Assembly (NCBI GenBank): GCA_002413305.1
Contig: DHWS01000004.1
Span: 11,642-25,421 of the forward strand
Source of the DNA: Actinobacteria bacterium UBA5176
GTDB taxonomy: Bacteria > Actinomycetota > UBA4738
DNA: 13,780 bases
Reading direction: 5' to 3'
The notes under the pieces are model-generated. The model saw nothing but the letters and a program-made list of their open reading frames with translations. It was not told the origin of the DNA and did no database searches. Positions 5,591 through 12,609 of this stretch are shown one piece after another (the stretch's first letter is position 1; each line of letters begins with the position of its first letter). The position numbers and the translations under genes were made by a program.

Positions 5591-5688
5591 GACGGTATCC
5601 CCTCGGCGACAGGCGGGCTCGAACGATCCGGCAGGGCTCCCCCCGCCAGCGAGACGTCAGGTCCGGCGCCCCCGAACCGATGCGAGCG

Positions 5689-5695
5689 TATGATA
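5689..5695. promoter_or_regulatory. Symmetric -10 element serving both strands
   Basis: The plus strand reads TATGAT at 5689-5694 and the minus strand reads TATCAT across 5695-5690, inside the near-palindrome GTATGATAC. Both match the -10 consensus. It lies in the only gap between the divergent 5390-5590 gene and the 5799 operon, and would give leaders of roughly 90-100 bases both ways. No strong -35 boxes are seen. Confidence 0.5.
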
Positions 5696-5718
5696 CCCGA
5701 CCTGTCCAGCCCCTTTCC

Positions 5719-5759
5719 CCGACCGCGGCGCGGGGGTCGGCGTGCCCCCGGCCGCGGGG
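5719..5759 (+). promoter_or_regulatory. Two hairpins in the leader of the aldo/keto reductase-psuKG operon
   Basis: CCGACC (5719-5724) pairs with GGTCGG (5735-5740) around a 10-base loop, and CCCCG (5746-5750) pairs with CGGGG (5755-5759) around GCCG. Both lie between the putative start of transcription and the ribosome site at 5784-5790. They match no riboswitch known to me and may be simple GC-rich leader structure. The remaining sequence of the 5591-5798 gap shows nothing else. Confidence 0.3.
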
Positions 5760-5798
5760 ATGGAACGCGGAACCGGAGAGACCAGGGAGGATGGTTCG

Positions 5799-6734
5799 AT
5801 GGAGATGCGCGCGCTCGGACGCGAAGGACCGGAGATCTCGGTCGTCGGGTTCGGGGCATGGGAGGCAGGCGGCGACGCGTGGGGCCCGAACCGCTCCGAC
5901 GAGCTGGTGATTGAGGCGATCCGAACCGCGATCGACTCCGGAATGACCTGGATCGACACCGCGGAGGTGTACGGGAACGGCCGGTCGGAGGAGCTGGTCG
6001 GCCGGGCCGTGGAGGGCCGGCGGGACCAGGTTCGGGTGTTCACCAAGGTGGCCCCGCGCGAAACGGGCGGTGGCGGGACGGGGCTACGACCCGAGGAGAT
6101 CCGTTCGGCCATCCGGGCCTCGCTCGGCCGGCTCCGCACCGATCACGTCGACCTCTACCAGATCCACTGGCCCGACTCGTCCGGCGTCCCCCTCGAGGAT
6201 TCGTGGGACGCGATGGCCGGACTCCAGGACCAAGGCCTGGCCGCGCACATCGGCGTGTCGAACTTCGATCGCACGCTCATCGAGCGCTGCCTTCCCATCC
6301 GCCACGTCGATTCGGTCCAGAACCAGTTCTCGCTCCTGTTCCAGGAGGATGGCGCCGAACTGCTGCCCTGGCTACAGGCGGAGGGCATCGGCTACCTCGC
6401 GTACGGACCGCTCGCCTTCGGCCTGCTCACCGGGGCCCTCTCGAAGGACTCGACGATCGCCGACTGGCGCAGCGCGGATGCAGACGTCAGGGCGCTGTTC
6501 GGGCCGGGCGCGTTCCAACGGAACCTCCAACGGGTCGAGCGCATGCGACCGGTGGCCGAACAGCTGGCGACCTCGCCTGCCACACTGGCCCTGCGGTGGG
6601 TGGTCGAACAGCCTGGCGTGACCGCAGCGATCGCCGGCAGCCGGGATCCCACGCACGTCTCCGCGAACGCCCGGGCGGGCGACCTTCAGCTCGACAACCA
6701 GGCCCGGGAGTCGCTCGGCGCGATCTTCGGCTGA
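5799..6734 (+). CDS. Aldo/keto reductase
   Basis: The 311-residue protein is a full-length NADPH-dependent TIM-barrel reductase. The catalytic tetrad is complete: Asp53 and Tyr58 (IDTAEVYGNGRSEE), Lys83 (VFTKVAP) and His123 (DLYQIHWPD). The nucleotide-binding segment near the end reads AAIAGSRDPTHV. Family members reduce aldehydes and ketones, including sugar and glyoxal-type substrates, in the cytoplasm; the substrate here cannot be told. The ATG at 5799 follows AGGGAGG (5784-5790) by eight bases, which supports it over upstream in-frame codons. Only four bases separate its stop from psuK, so it is very likely co-transcribed with the pseudouridine catabolic genes, an association I do not recognise as standard. 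Confidence 0.93.
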   Translation: MEMRALGREGPEISVVGFGAWEAGGDAWGPNRSDELVIEAIRTAIDSGMTWIDTAEVYGNGRSEELVGRAVEGRRDQVRVFTKVAPRETGGGGTGLRPEEIRSAIRASLGRLRTDHVDLYQIHWPDSSGVPLEDSWDAMAGLQDQGLAAHIGVSNFDRTLIERCLPIRHVDSVQNQFSLLFQEDGAELLPWLQAEGIGYLAYGPLAFGLLTGALSKDSTIADWRSADADVRALFGPGAFQRNLQRVERMRPVAEQLATSPATLALRWVVEQPGVTAAIAGSRDPTHVSANARAGDLQLDNQARESLGAIFG

Positions 6735-6738
6735 GGCG

Positions 6739-7605
6739 ATGACCGACTCCCGCCCGGACGTCCTGGTGGTGGGCGACGTCATGGCCGACGTCACGGTGGC
6801 AGCGGGCACGCTGGCGCCGGGGGGCGACGTGCATGGCGAGGTCCAGATCCGGCCCGGCGGGGCGGGCGCGAACGCCGCCGTGTGGGCATCCTCGCGCGGG
6901 GCCGCCGTCCGGCTGTACGGGCGGACAGGGGACGACCTCATGGGAAAGCTCCTCACCCTGGCCCTCAGGGAGCGCGGGGTCGAGGCGGCGCTGTCCGTCG
7001 ACTACGTGGCTCGGACCGGCGCGATGCTGGTGGTCCGCGAGGAGGGCGAACGGTCGATGGTGGCCGACCGGGGGGCCAACGCCCACTTGGACGCCGGCGA
7101 CCTGCCGTCCTCTCTGGAGGCGGGTGCCGTGCTGGTCTCCGGCTACCTCCTGTTCGACCCGGGCTCGGAGGAGGCGGCTGTGGCGGCTCTGGAGCGGGCC
7201 GGAGCGCCCTTGATCGCGGTCGAGGGCGCGTCCTGGCCGCTGCTGGCGCGCTACGGTCGGGCGCGGTTCTTCGACTCGACGGTGTGTGCGAACCTGCTGC
7301 TGGTGAACGAACGCGAGGCGATGGCGCTGGCCGAACTGCCCGACAACCTCCTGGAGCACTACGCGCACGTCTGTGTGAAGCTCGGCCGGCGCGGGGCGCT
7401 GTACCTCTCCGCGGACCGGCCTCCCCTCCGGGTGCCAACCTCACCGGTGCCCGACGTCGATCCCACCGGGGCGGGCGACGCGTTCGACGGCGCGCTGCTG
7501 GCCTCGTTGGTCCGAGGCCTTGCCGTGCAGGACGCGCTCCGCGATGCATGCCTGGCCGGCGCGCAGGCCGCCTCCAGCCCCAACCCCTGGCCGGAGTTGC
7601 CGTGA
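6739..7605 (+). CDS. psuK: PfkB-family sugar kinase, probable pseudouridine kinase
   Basis: The 288-residue protein shows both PfkB signatures: RPGGAGANAAVWA near residue 38-50 and DPTGAGDAFDG at 241-251, with Asp247 as the catalytic base and the GAGD anion hole. An NEREA segment is at 190-194. On its own it would be a generic ribokinase-like enzyme. The overlap with psuG (GTGA, 4 nt) argues strongly for pseudouridine kinase, which makes pseudouridine 5'-phosphate from pseudouridine and ATP. The C-terminus is short and ends in a Pro-rich SPNPWPELP. An alternative is a kinase for another nucleoside or sugar. No nucleoside transporter gene is present in the window. Confidence 0.85.
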   Translation: MTDSRPDVLVVGDVMADVTVAAGTLAPGGDVHGEVQIRPGGAGANAAVWASSRGAAVRLYGRTGDDLMGKLLTLALRERGVEAALSVDYVARTGAMLVVREEGERSMVADRGANAHLDAGDLPSSLEAGAVLVSGYLLFDPGSEEAAVAALERAGAPLIAVEGASWPLLARYGRARFFDSTVCANLLLVNEREAMALAELPDNLLEHYAHVCVKLGRRGALYLSADRPPLRVPTSPVPDVDPTGAGDAFDGALLASLVRGLAVQDALRDACLAGAQAASSPNPWPELP

Positions 7606-8531
7606 CGGCCAGGCAGGTCGTCTCGGCGGAGGTCGCGGAGGCCCTGGCCGAGGGCCGGCCGATGGTCGCCCTGGAGACCAGCGTCCTGGCCCAGGGCCTC
7701 CCGCATCCGCGGAACCTGGACGCCGCCAGGGCCATGGAAGGCGCCATCCGCGACGCGGGTGCGGTGCCGGCGTGGACGTGGGTCGAGGGGGGCAGGGTTC
7801 GGTTCGGCGCCGCGTGGGACGACGTCGAGCGGCTCGGATCGCCGCAGGTCCCGACTTCGAAGGTCGCCCGGCGGGATCTTCCGGCGGTGGTGGCCGGCGC
7901 CGGGCTGGGCGCGACGACCGTGTCGGCCACACTGTGGATCGCGTATCGGGCCGGGGTTGAGGTGATGGCCACCGGCGGGATCGGTGGCGTGCACCTGGGC
8001 ACCGGGGACGTGTCGGCGGACCTCCTGGAGATGGCCACCACCCCCGGGACCGTCGTGTGCTCGGGCCCGAAGTCGATCGTCGACCCGCTCGCCACGCTGG
8101 AGCGGTTGGAGGAGCTCGGGGTGCTGGTGGTCGGCTACCGGTGCGAGCGCCTCCCGTTCTTCCTGGCGAGGGAGGCGGACGTGGCGCTGGAGCACCACGT
8201 CCGCGGGCCGAAGGAGGCGGCGGCCTTCGTCCGGGCCAGGAGAGAGCTGAGCATCGATTCGGCTGTGCTGGTCTGCAACCCCATCCCCGAGGCGAACGCC
8301 ATGCCGGCCGGCGAGGTCGCCCAGGCTGTCCGGGCATGCGAGGGGCGGGCTGAGGAGCTGCAGGTCACCGGGAAGGACCTCACGCCCTTCCTGCTGAGAT
8401 GCCTCGCCGAACGGACGAACGGGGCGAGCCTTGAGGCGAACCTCGCACTCCTGGAGAACAACGCGCGGGTGGCGGCGGAGATCGCCCTCGAGCTCGCTGA
8501 CGGCGCGCCGGGTTCCGCTTCCGTCAGCTGA
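7602..8531 (+). CDS. psuG: Pseudouridine-5'-phosphate glycosidase
   Basis: The 309-residue protein covers the whole family: ALETSVLAQGLPHPRN with Glu25, SKVARRDLP with the Schiff-base-type Lys87, GATTVSAT, MATGGIGGVH, GDVSADL with the metal-ligand Asp136, SGPKSIVD with Lys157, CNPIPE, TPFLL and SLEANLALLENNA. It cleaves the C-C glycosidic bond of pseudouridine 5'-phosphate to uracil and ribose 5-phosphate, using Mn2+. The segment between GGVH and SADL is a few residues shorter than in E. coli PsuG, but the key residues remain. GTG at 7602 overlaps the psuK stop, implying translational coupling. Its own stop overlaps the stop of korB on the other strand. Confidence 0.95.
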   Translation: MTARQVVSAEVAEALAEGRPMVALETSVLAQGLPHPRNLDAARAMEGAIRDAGAVPAWTWVEGGRVRFGAAWDDVERLGSPQVPTSKVARRDLPAVVAGAGLGATTVSATLWIAYRAGVEVMATGGIGGVHLGTGDVSADLLEMATTPGTVVCSGPKSIVDPLATLERLEELGVLVVGYRCERLPFFLAREADVALEHHVRGPKEAAAFVRARRELSIDSAVLVCNPIPEANAMPAGEVAQAVRACEGRAEELQVTGKDLTPFLLRCLAERTNGASLEANLALLENNARVAAEIALELADGAPGSASVS

Positions 8532-8534
8532 CGG
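8521..8534. other. Perfect 14-bp palindrome holding both stop codons
   Basis: CCGTCAGCTGACGG is identical on both strands. psuG (stop 8529-8531, +) and korB (stop 8524-8526, -) overlap by eight bases here, and both proteins end Val-Ser-stop encoded by the same bases. It could fold as CCGTC/GACGG around AGCT and act as a two-way terminator, but there is no T-tract on either side. Confidence 0.6.
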
Positions 8535-9582
8535 TCCAGGTATCCCCGGAGTGCAGGAGCTTCGCCAGGTCGCCCGGACCCATCTTCTGGGTGGCCGTCT
8601 CGATCTGTCGCTCCATCAGCTCGCCGTAGTACGGGCGGCGCACGTCGCGGAACACCCCCATCGCGGTTGGCTGGGTCGGCCCGGTCGACAGATGGGCCAG
8701 GGCGAACGCCAGCGACGGGTTCTCGGCGTGCGCGTCGTGGACGTAGCGGAGTTCTTCGGGCACGTCCGCCGTGTCGGCGATCTGCAGCGTCCCGTCGAAC
8801 TCCACGGCCACGCACCGCTCGCCGTCCGCCCCGAACGTCACCGGCTTCCCGTGTTCCAGCCGGATCTGGTGTTGGGCCGCCCCCGCCGCCTTCTCTCGCA
8901 GGAAGTCGAACGCCCCGTCGTTGAAGACATTGCAGTTCTGGTAGACCTCGATGAAGGCCGCTCCCTCGTGGGCGCCGGCGGCCCGCAGCACGTTCAGCAG
9001 GTGCTGGCGGTCGTTGTCGACCGAGCGGGCCACGAACGTGGCTTCGGCCCCCAGCGCCAGCGCCACCGGGTTGAAGGGATGGTCGAGCGAACCGAACGGG
9101 GTCGACTTCGTGACCTTCCCCTGCTCGCTGGTCGGCGAATACTGGCCCTTCGTCAGCCCGTAGATCTGATTGTTGAACAGGATGATCTTCAGGTTCACGT
9201 TGCGGCGGAGTGCGTGGATCAGGTGATTGCCGCCGATCGACAGCGCGTCCCCATCGCCGGTCACGATCCACACCGAGAGGTCGGGGCGGGCGGTGGCCAG
9301 TCCCGTCGCCACGGCCGGAGCGCGTCCGTGGATCGAATGCACCCCGTAGGTGTCCATGTAGTACACGAACCGGCCACTGCATCCGATCCCGGTGACGAAG
9401 GCCACCTTGTGTGGCGGGACGCCGAGCTCCGGCATGAACCCCTGGACGGTGGACAGGATCGCGTAATCGCCGCAGCCGGGGCACCAGCGGACCTCCTGGT
9501 CGCTGGTGAACTCCTTCTTGGTGAGCGTGATCGGGGCCGCGCCGTCGCCGTTCCCACCCACGTGCCCGTTCCCCTCGCTCAT
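8524..9582 (-). CDS. korB: 2-oxoacid:ferredoxin oxidoreductase, beta subunit
   Basis: The 352-residue protein is the TPP- and iron-sulfur-binding subunit. CPGCG gives Cys34 and Cys37, GIGCSGR gives Cys68, and QNCNVFND gives Cys217: the four ligands of the [4Fe-4S] cluster. The TPP motif starts at GDGDA (109-113) and ends with NN at 137-138. Together with KorA it oxidatively decarboxylates a 2-oxoacid, most likely 2-oxoglutarate, to the acyl-CoA and reduces ferredoxin. The ATG at 9582 overlaps the korA stop (ATGA, 4 nt), implying coupling. The frame stays open far upstream through korA, but that is shadow. A Gly/Asn-rich N-terminus (residues 1-15) looks disordered. Confidence 0.95.
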   Translation of the reverse strand: MSEGNGHVGGNGDGAAPITLTKKEFTSDQEVRWCPGCGDYAILSTVQGFMPELGVPPHKVAFVTGIGCSGRFVYYMDTYGVHSIHGRAPAVATGLATARPDLSVWIVTGDGDALSIGGNHLIHALRRNVNLKIILFNNQIYGLTKGQYSPTSEQGKVTKSTPFGSLDHPFNPVALALGAEATFVARSVDNDRQHLLNVLRAAGAHEGAAFIEVYQNCNVFNDGAFDFLREKAAGAAQHQIRLEHGKPVTFGADGERCVAVEFDGTLQIADTADVPEELRYVHDAHAENPSLAFALAHLSTGPTQPTAMGVFRDVRRPYYGELMERQIETATQKMGPGDLAKLLHSGDTWTVS

Positions 9583-11426
9583 CGGTCCACGCTCCTCAGG
9601 ATCTCGTCCATGACCTCCGAGGCGTGGAGCGGCTGGCCCTGGATCTTCGGGTAGCTCTTCGCGTCGACCAGGAACTTCGCCCGCAGGATGAACGCCAACT
9701 GGCCCGAGTTCATCTCGGGGATCAAGAGCTTCGGATACCGCCGGACGACCTCCTCGATGTTGCGCGGGAGCGGGTTCAGGTGGGTGAGGTGGGCGAAGGC
9801 GACCTTCTTCCCCGCCTCGCGGGCCCGCCGCACGCCGGCCTTGTTCGCGCCGAAGCTCGAACCCCATCCGAGCACGAGGATCTCGGCGTCCCCGTCGGGG
9901 TCTTCGACCTCGAGCTCGGGGATGTCGCCGGCGATCTTGGCGATCTTCGCTGCACGCAGATCCGTCATGCGCTGGTGGTTCTGCGGATCGTAGGAGATGT
10001 TGCCGGTCACGTCCTCCTTCTCCAGCCCGCCGATCCGGTGGATCAGGCCGGGCGTACCCGGAACCGCCCACGGCCGGGCCAGGTTGTCGTCTCGGAGGTA
10101 CGGCATGAACCCGTCGTCGTGGTTCGGCTGGGTGGCGAACTTCGGCTCGATCACCGGCAGCGCGTCGATCTCCGGCAGCTTCCACGGCTCGGACGAGTTC
10201 GTGAGGAACGTGTCCGACAGCAGGATGACCGGCGTGCGGTACTTCACGGCGATCCTCGCGGCCTCCATCGCCGCGTCGAAGCAGTTCGCGGGGGTGTAGG
10301 AGGCCACGACCGGGAGGGGCGACTCTCCGTGCCGGCCATAGAGGGCGGCGAACAGGTCGGCGGCCTCGGTCTTGGTCGGCATGCCGGTCGACGGGCCCGC
10401 CCGCTGGACGTCCACGATCACCATCGGAAGCTCGAGAATCACCGCGAGCCCGATCATCTCCTGCTTCAGGTCCAGGCCGGGCCCGCTGGTGCCGGTCACG
10501 CCGAGGTGCCCCCCGAAGGATGCGCCCAGGGCCGCGCCGGCGGCGGCGATCTCGTCTTCGGCCTGCAGGGTCCGGACCCCGAAGTTCTTGTGCCGGGAGA
10601 GCTCGTGGAGCAGATCGGAGGCCGGCGTGATCGGGTAGCTCGCGTAGAAGATCGGTACCCCACTGCGGACGCTGGCCGCGACCAGCCCCCACGCCAGTGC
10701 CGTCGAGCCGGTGATGTTCCGGTAGACGCCCGGCGAGGCGGGTGCGGGCTTGACCTCGTAGGTGTGGGCGAAGAGCTCGGTGGTCTCCCCGAAGTTGAAG
10801 CCGGCCTTGAAGGCGGCGACGTTCGCGTCGCGGATGGCCTGTTGCTTGGCGAACTTCTGCTCGATCCACTTGAGCGTCACTTCGGTGGGGCGCGAGTACA
10901 TCCACGACACCAGGCCCAGCGCGAACATGTTCTTGGCCCGTTCGGCCTCCTTCTTGCTCACATCGAGGCCCTCGGTGGCCCGGACGGTGATCGAGGTCAT
11001 CGGCACCCGGAACAGCTGATAGCCGTCCAGCGAACCGTCGGTGAGCGGATCGGACGCGTACCCCGCCTTCTCGATGTTCCGGTCGAAGAACGCGTCCTCG
11101 TTGACGATCAGGGCCCCGCCCTTCTCGAGGTCGCGGAGATGCGCCTTCAGGGCGGCCGGATTCATGGCCACCAGGACGTTCGGCGCGTCGCCGGGCGTGA
11201 CGATGTCGCGCGAAGCGAAGTGGATCTGGAATGCGGAAACGCCGGCAACAGTGCCGGCCGGGGCCCGGATCTCGGCCGGGAAGTCCGGCAGCGTGGCGAG
11301 GTCGTTCCCCAGGATGGCAGTGGCGTTGGTGAACCGGTCTCCGGTCAACTGCATCCCATCGCCGGAGTCACCGGCGAACCGAACGACGACGCGCTCCTTC
11401 TCGATGGCGGTCTTGGTCGTGGTCAT
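9579..11426 (-). CDS. korA: 2-oxoacid:ferredoxin oxidoreductase, fused gamma-alpha subunit
   Basis: The 615-residue protein fuses the gamma domain (residues ~12-205, with FAGDSGDGMQLTGDRF at 17-32) to the alpha domain (~235-615, with YPITPAS at 264-270, GTSGPGLDLKQEMIGLA at 312-328, and QRAGPSTGMPTKTE at 341-354). This gamma-alpha fusion paired with a short beta is the mycobacterial KorAB layout, which works under aerobic conditions and can replace 2-oxoglutarate dehydrogenase. 2-oxoglutarate as substrate is inferred from this resemblance; pyruvate or branched 2-oxoacids remain possible. The ATG at 11426 follows a GAGGAGTGAG site; the frame extends 20 residues further upstream without a ribosome site. 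No ferredoxin gene is in the window. Confidence 0.95.
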   Translation of the reverse strand: MTTTKTAIEKERVVVRFAGDSGDGMQLTGDRFTNATAILGNDLATLPDFPAEIRAPAGTVAGVSAFQIHFASRDIVTPGDAPNVLVAMNPAALKAHLRDLEKGGALIVNEDAFFDRNIEKAGYASDPLTDGSLDGYQLFRVPMTSITVRATEGLDVSKKEAERAKNMFALGLVSWMYSRPTEVTLKWIEQKFAKQQAIRDANVAAFKAGFNFGETTELFAHTYEVKPAPASPGVYRNITGSTALAWGLVAASVRSGVPIFYASYPITPASDLLHELSRHKNFGVRTLQAEDEIAAAGAALGASFGGHLGVTGTSGPGLDLKQEMIGLAVILELPMVIVDVQRAGPSTGMPTKTEAADLFAALYGRHGESPLPVVASYTPANCFDAAMEAARIAVKYRTPVILLSDTFLTNSSEPWKLPEIDALPVIEPKFATQPNHDDGFMPYLRDDNLARPWAVPGTPGLIHRIGGLEKEDVTGNISYDPQNHQRMTDLRAAKIAKIAGDIPELEVEDPDGDAEILVLGWGSSFGANKAGVRRAREAGKKVAFAHLTHLNPLPRNIEEVVRRYPKLLIPEMNSGQLAFILRAKFLVDAKSYPKIQGQPLHASEVMDEILRSVDR

Positions 11427-11462
11427 CTCACTCCTCAGCGGCACATGGGGTCCTGCCCCTCT

Positions 11463-11468
11463 ACTGTA
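11463..11468 (-). promoter_or_regulatory. Possible -10 box of korAB
   Basis: TACAGT on the minus strand (TAnnnT type) would place the transcript start near 11456 and give a leader of about 30 bases that contains the AGGAG site. No -35 hexamer is evident. Confidence 0.35.
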
Positions 11469-11493
11469 CGCCCTGCCGAGCAGCACCCGAGGG

Positions 11494-11521
11494 CCGAAGA
11501 CCTCAGTCCGAAGACCGAAGG
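11494..11521 (+). repeat. Heptamer tandem repeat in the korA/metE-like divergent gap
   Basis: Four 7-base units run in a row: CCGAAGA, CCTCAGT, CCGAAGA, CCGAAGG. Units 1 and 3 are identical and unit 4 differs at one base. The block lies between the two divergent promoters, about 26 bases upstream of the korA -10 and 30 bases upstream of the plus-strand -10. It may be a regulator site or a chance short repeat. Confidence 0.45.
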
Positions 11522-11550
11522 GCCTCCGGCTCGCCCTGCCATCCAGCTAG

Positions 11551-11556
11551 TAATCT
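11551..11556 (+). promoter_or_regulatory. Possible -10 box of the MetE-like pair
   Basis: TAATCT, overlapping TAGTAA (11548-11553), would start transcription near 11563 and give an 80-85 base leader before the ATG at 11647. The leader is GC-rich with no cobalamin box or SAM-riboswitch core that I can see. An in-frame ATG at 11569 would make the mRNA nearly leaderless, but its product would begin with a Pro/Arg-rich stretch unlike the family. Confidence 0.35.
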
Positions 11557-11646
11557 CTCTCCTTCGACATGCGCGGGGCTCTCCCGCGGCGGCTGCCCAG
11601 GTGGCGGTCCCCGGCCCTGCCGACACGAGGAGGACGGCCGAATCCG

Positions 11647-12609
11647 ATGACGACTTCCGTCGCCGCGTACCAACACGGCATCTATCCGCGGTCCGAGGCT
11701 GTGGTCGCAGCCACCCGGGGGCTCGAGCGAGGCCGTACCAGCGCCGAAGAGGTCGCCCAGGCCAACGCCGCGGACCGCCAGGACTTCCTCGCGGCGCAGG
11801 GCGAGGCCGGGCTCGACTACTTCTCCGACGGGCTGCTGCGTTGGCAGGACATCTTCCGGCCGCTAGTGGAGCTCTGCGGCGGTCTGGACGCCCGGACGCT
11901 AGTTCGCTGGTTCGACAACAACTCGTTCTTCAGGGCCCCGGAGGTCACCGGCGACCTGGTGCTGTCCGGCGCGGTACCGGCCGTCATGGCCGACGACTCC
12001 GACCTCCCCGGGCCGAAGGTGGCCACCCTGCCGTCGCCGTACCTCTTCTCGCGGGCCGCCCAGTCCGACGAGGACCGGAACGCGCTGATGATGGACCTGA
12101 CCCGGGAGGTCCTGCGGCCCGTCGCGTCGGCGCTGATCGAGCGGGGCTACCGCGTGATCCACCTCCAGGAGCCGTGGGTGCCCTACTTCGGGATCGAGTC
12201 CGCGGACTGGGACGACTTCGAGAAGGCTCTCGGCGAGCTACGGGAGGCCACCGGCGACGCCACGCTCGTGCTGCACGCGTACTTCGGGGACGCCGCGCCC
12301 CACGTGGACCGTCTGCGCAGGCTGCCGGTCGACGCCGTCGGGATCGACTTCGTGGCGACCGACGTCGAGAGCTTGGGTTCGAACTGGGAGGTCGGGATCG
12401 TGGCGGGCGTGCTGGACGGACGGAGCTCGCCGATCGAGTCCACCGACGGCACCGTGGCGTTCGTGAAGAAGGTCGCAGAGACGCTCCAGCCCCTGTCGGT
12501 GTTCGTCTCCTCGAACTGCGAACTGGAGTTCCTGCCCCGCGACCTCGCGCGCCAGAAGGTACTGCGGCTCGGCGAGGTCTCCGCCCGACTGAAGGAGGAA
12601 CTGGCATGA
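11647..12609 (+). CDS. MetE N-terminal-half-like protein (split methionine synthase)
   Basis: The 320-residue protein resembles the N-terminal barrel of cobalamin-independent methionine synthase: GIYPRSEAVVAATRGLERGR at the start, WFDNNSFFRAPEV (88-100) matching the WFNTNYHYMVPE region of E. coli MetE, LHLQEPW-like IHLQEPWVPY (171-180), HAYFGD (210-215), VGIDFVATDVESL, and VFVSSNCELEFLPRD (286-299) matching the C-terminal end of that domain. It lacks the HxC zinc motif (HAY instead), so it should not be the catalytic half. The ATG at 11647 is chosen because homology begins there; GAGGAGG at 11627-11633 is 13 bases away, a long spacing. It overlaps the next gene by four bases (ATGA). The two proteins probably form one enzyme. 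Confidence 0.82.
   Translation: MTTSVAAYQHGIYPRSEAVVAATRGLERGRTSAEEVAQANAADRQDFLAAQGEAGLDYFSDGLLRWQDIFRPLVELCGGLDARTLVRWFDNNSFFRAPEVTGDLVLSGAVPAVMADDSDLPGPKVATLPSPYLFSRAAQSDEDRNALMMDLTREVLRPVASALIERGYRVIHLQEPWVPYFGIESADWDDFEKALGELREATGDATLVLHAYFGDAAPHVDRLRRLPVDAVGIDFVATDVESLGSNWEVGIVAGVLDGRSSPIESTDGTVAFVKKVAETLQPLSVFVSSNCELEFLPRDLARQKVLRLGEVSARLKEELA

Noticed and set aside
9583..10905. Upstream continuation of the korB frame through korA
   Set aside because: The real korB starts at the ATG at 9582 that overlaps the korA stop; the extension is Arg/Gly/Pro-rich shadow of korA in another frame.
11557..11646. Possible SAM or cobalamin riboswitch in front of the MetE-like genes
   Set aside because: The leader is only 80-90 bases, with no cobalamin box and no S-box or SAM-IV core that I could recognise.
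11569..11646. Extended N-terminus of the MetE N-half from an ATG at 11569
   Set aside because: The added 26 residues are Pro/Arg-rich and unlike the family; homology begins right after the ATG at 11647.
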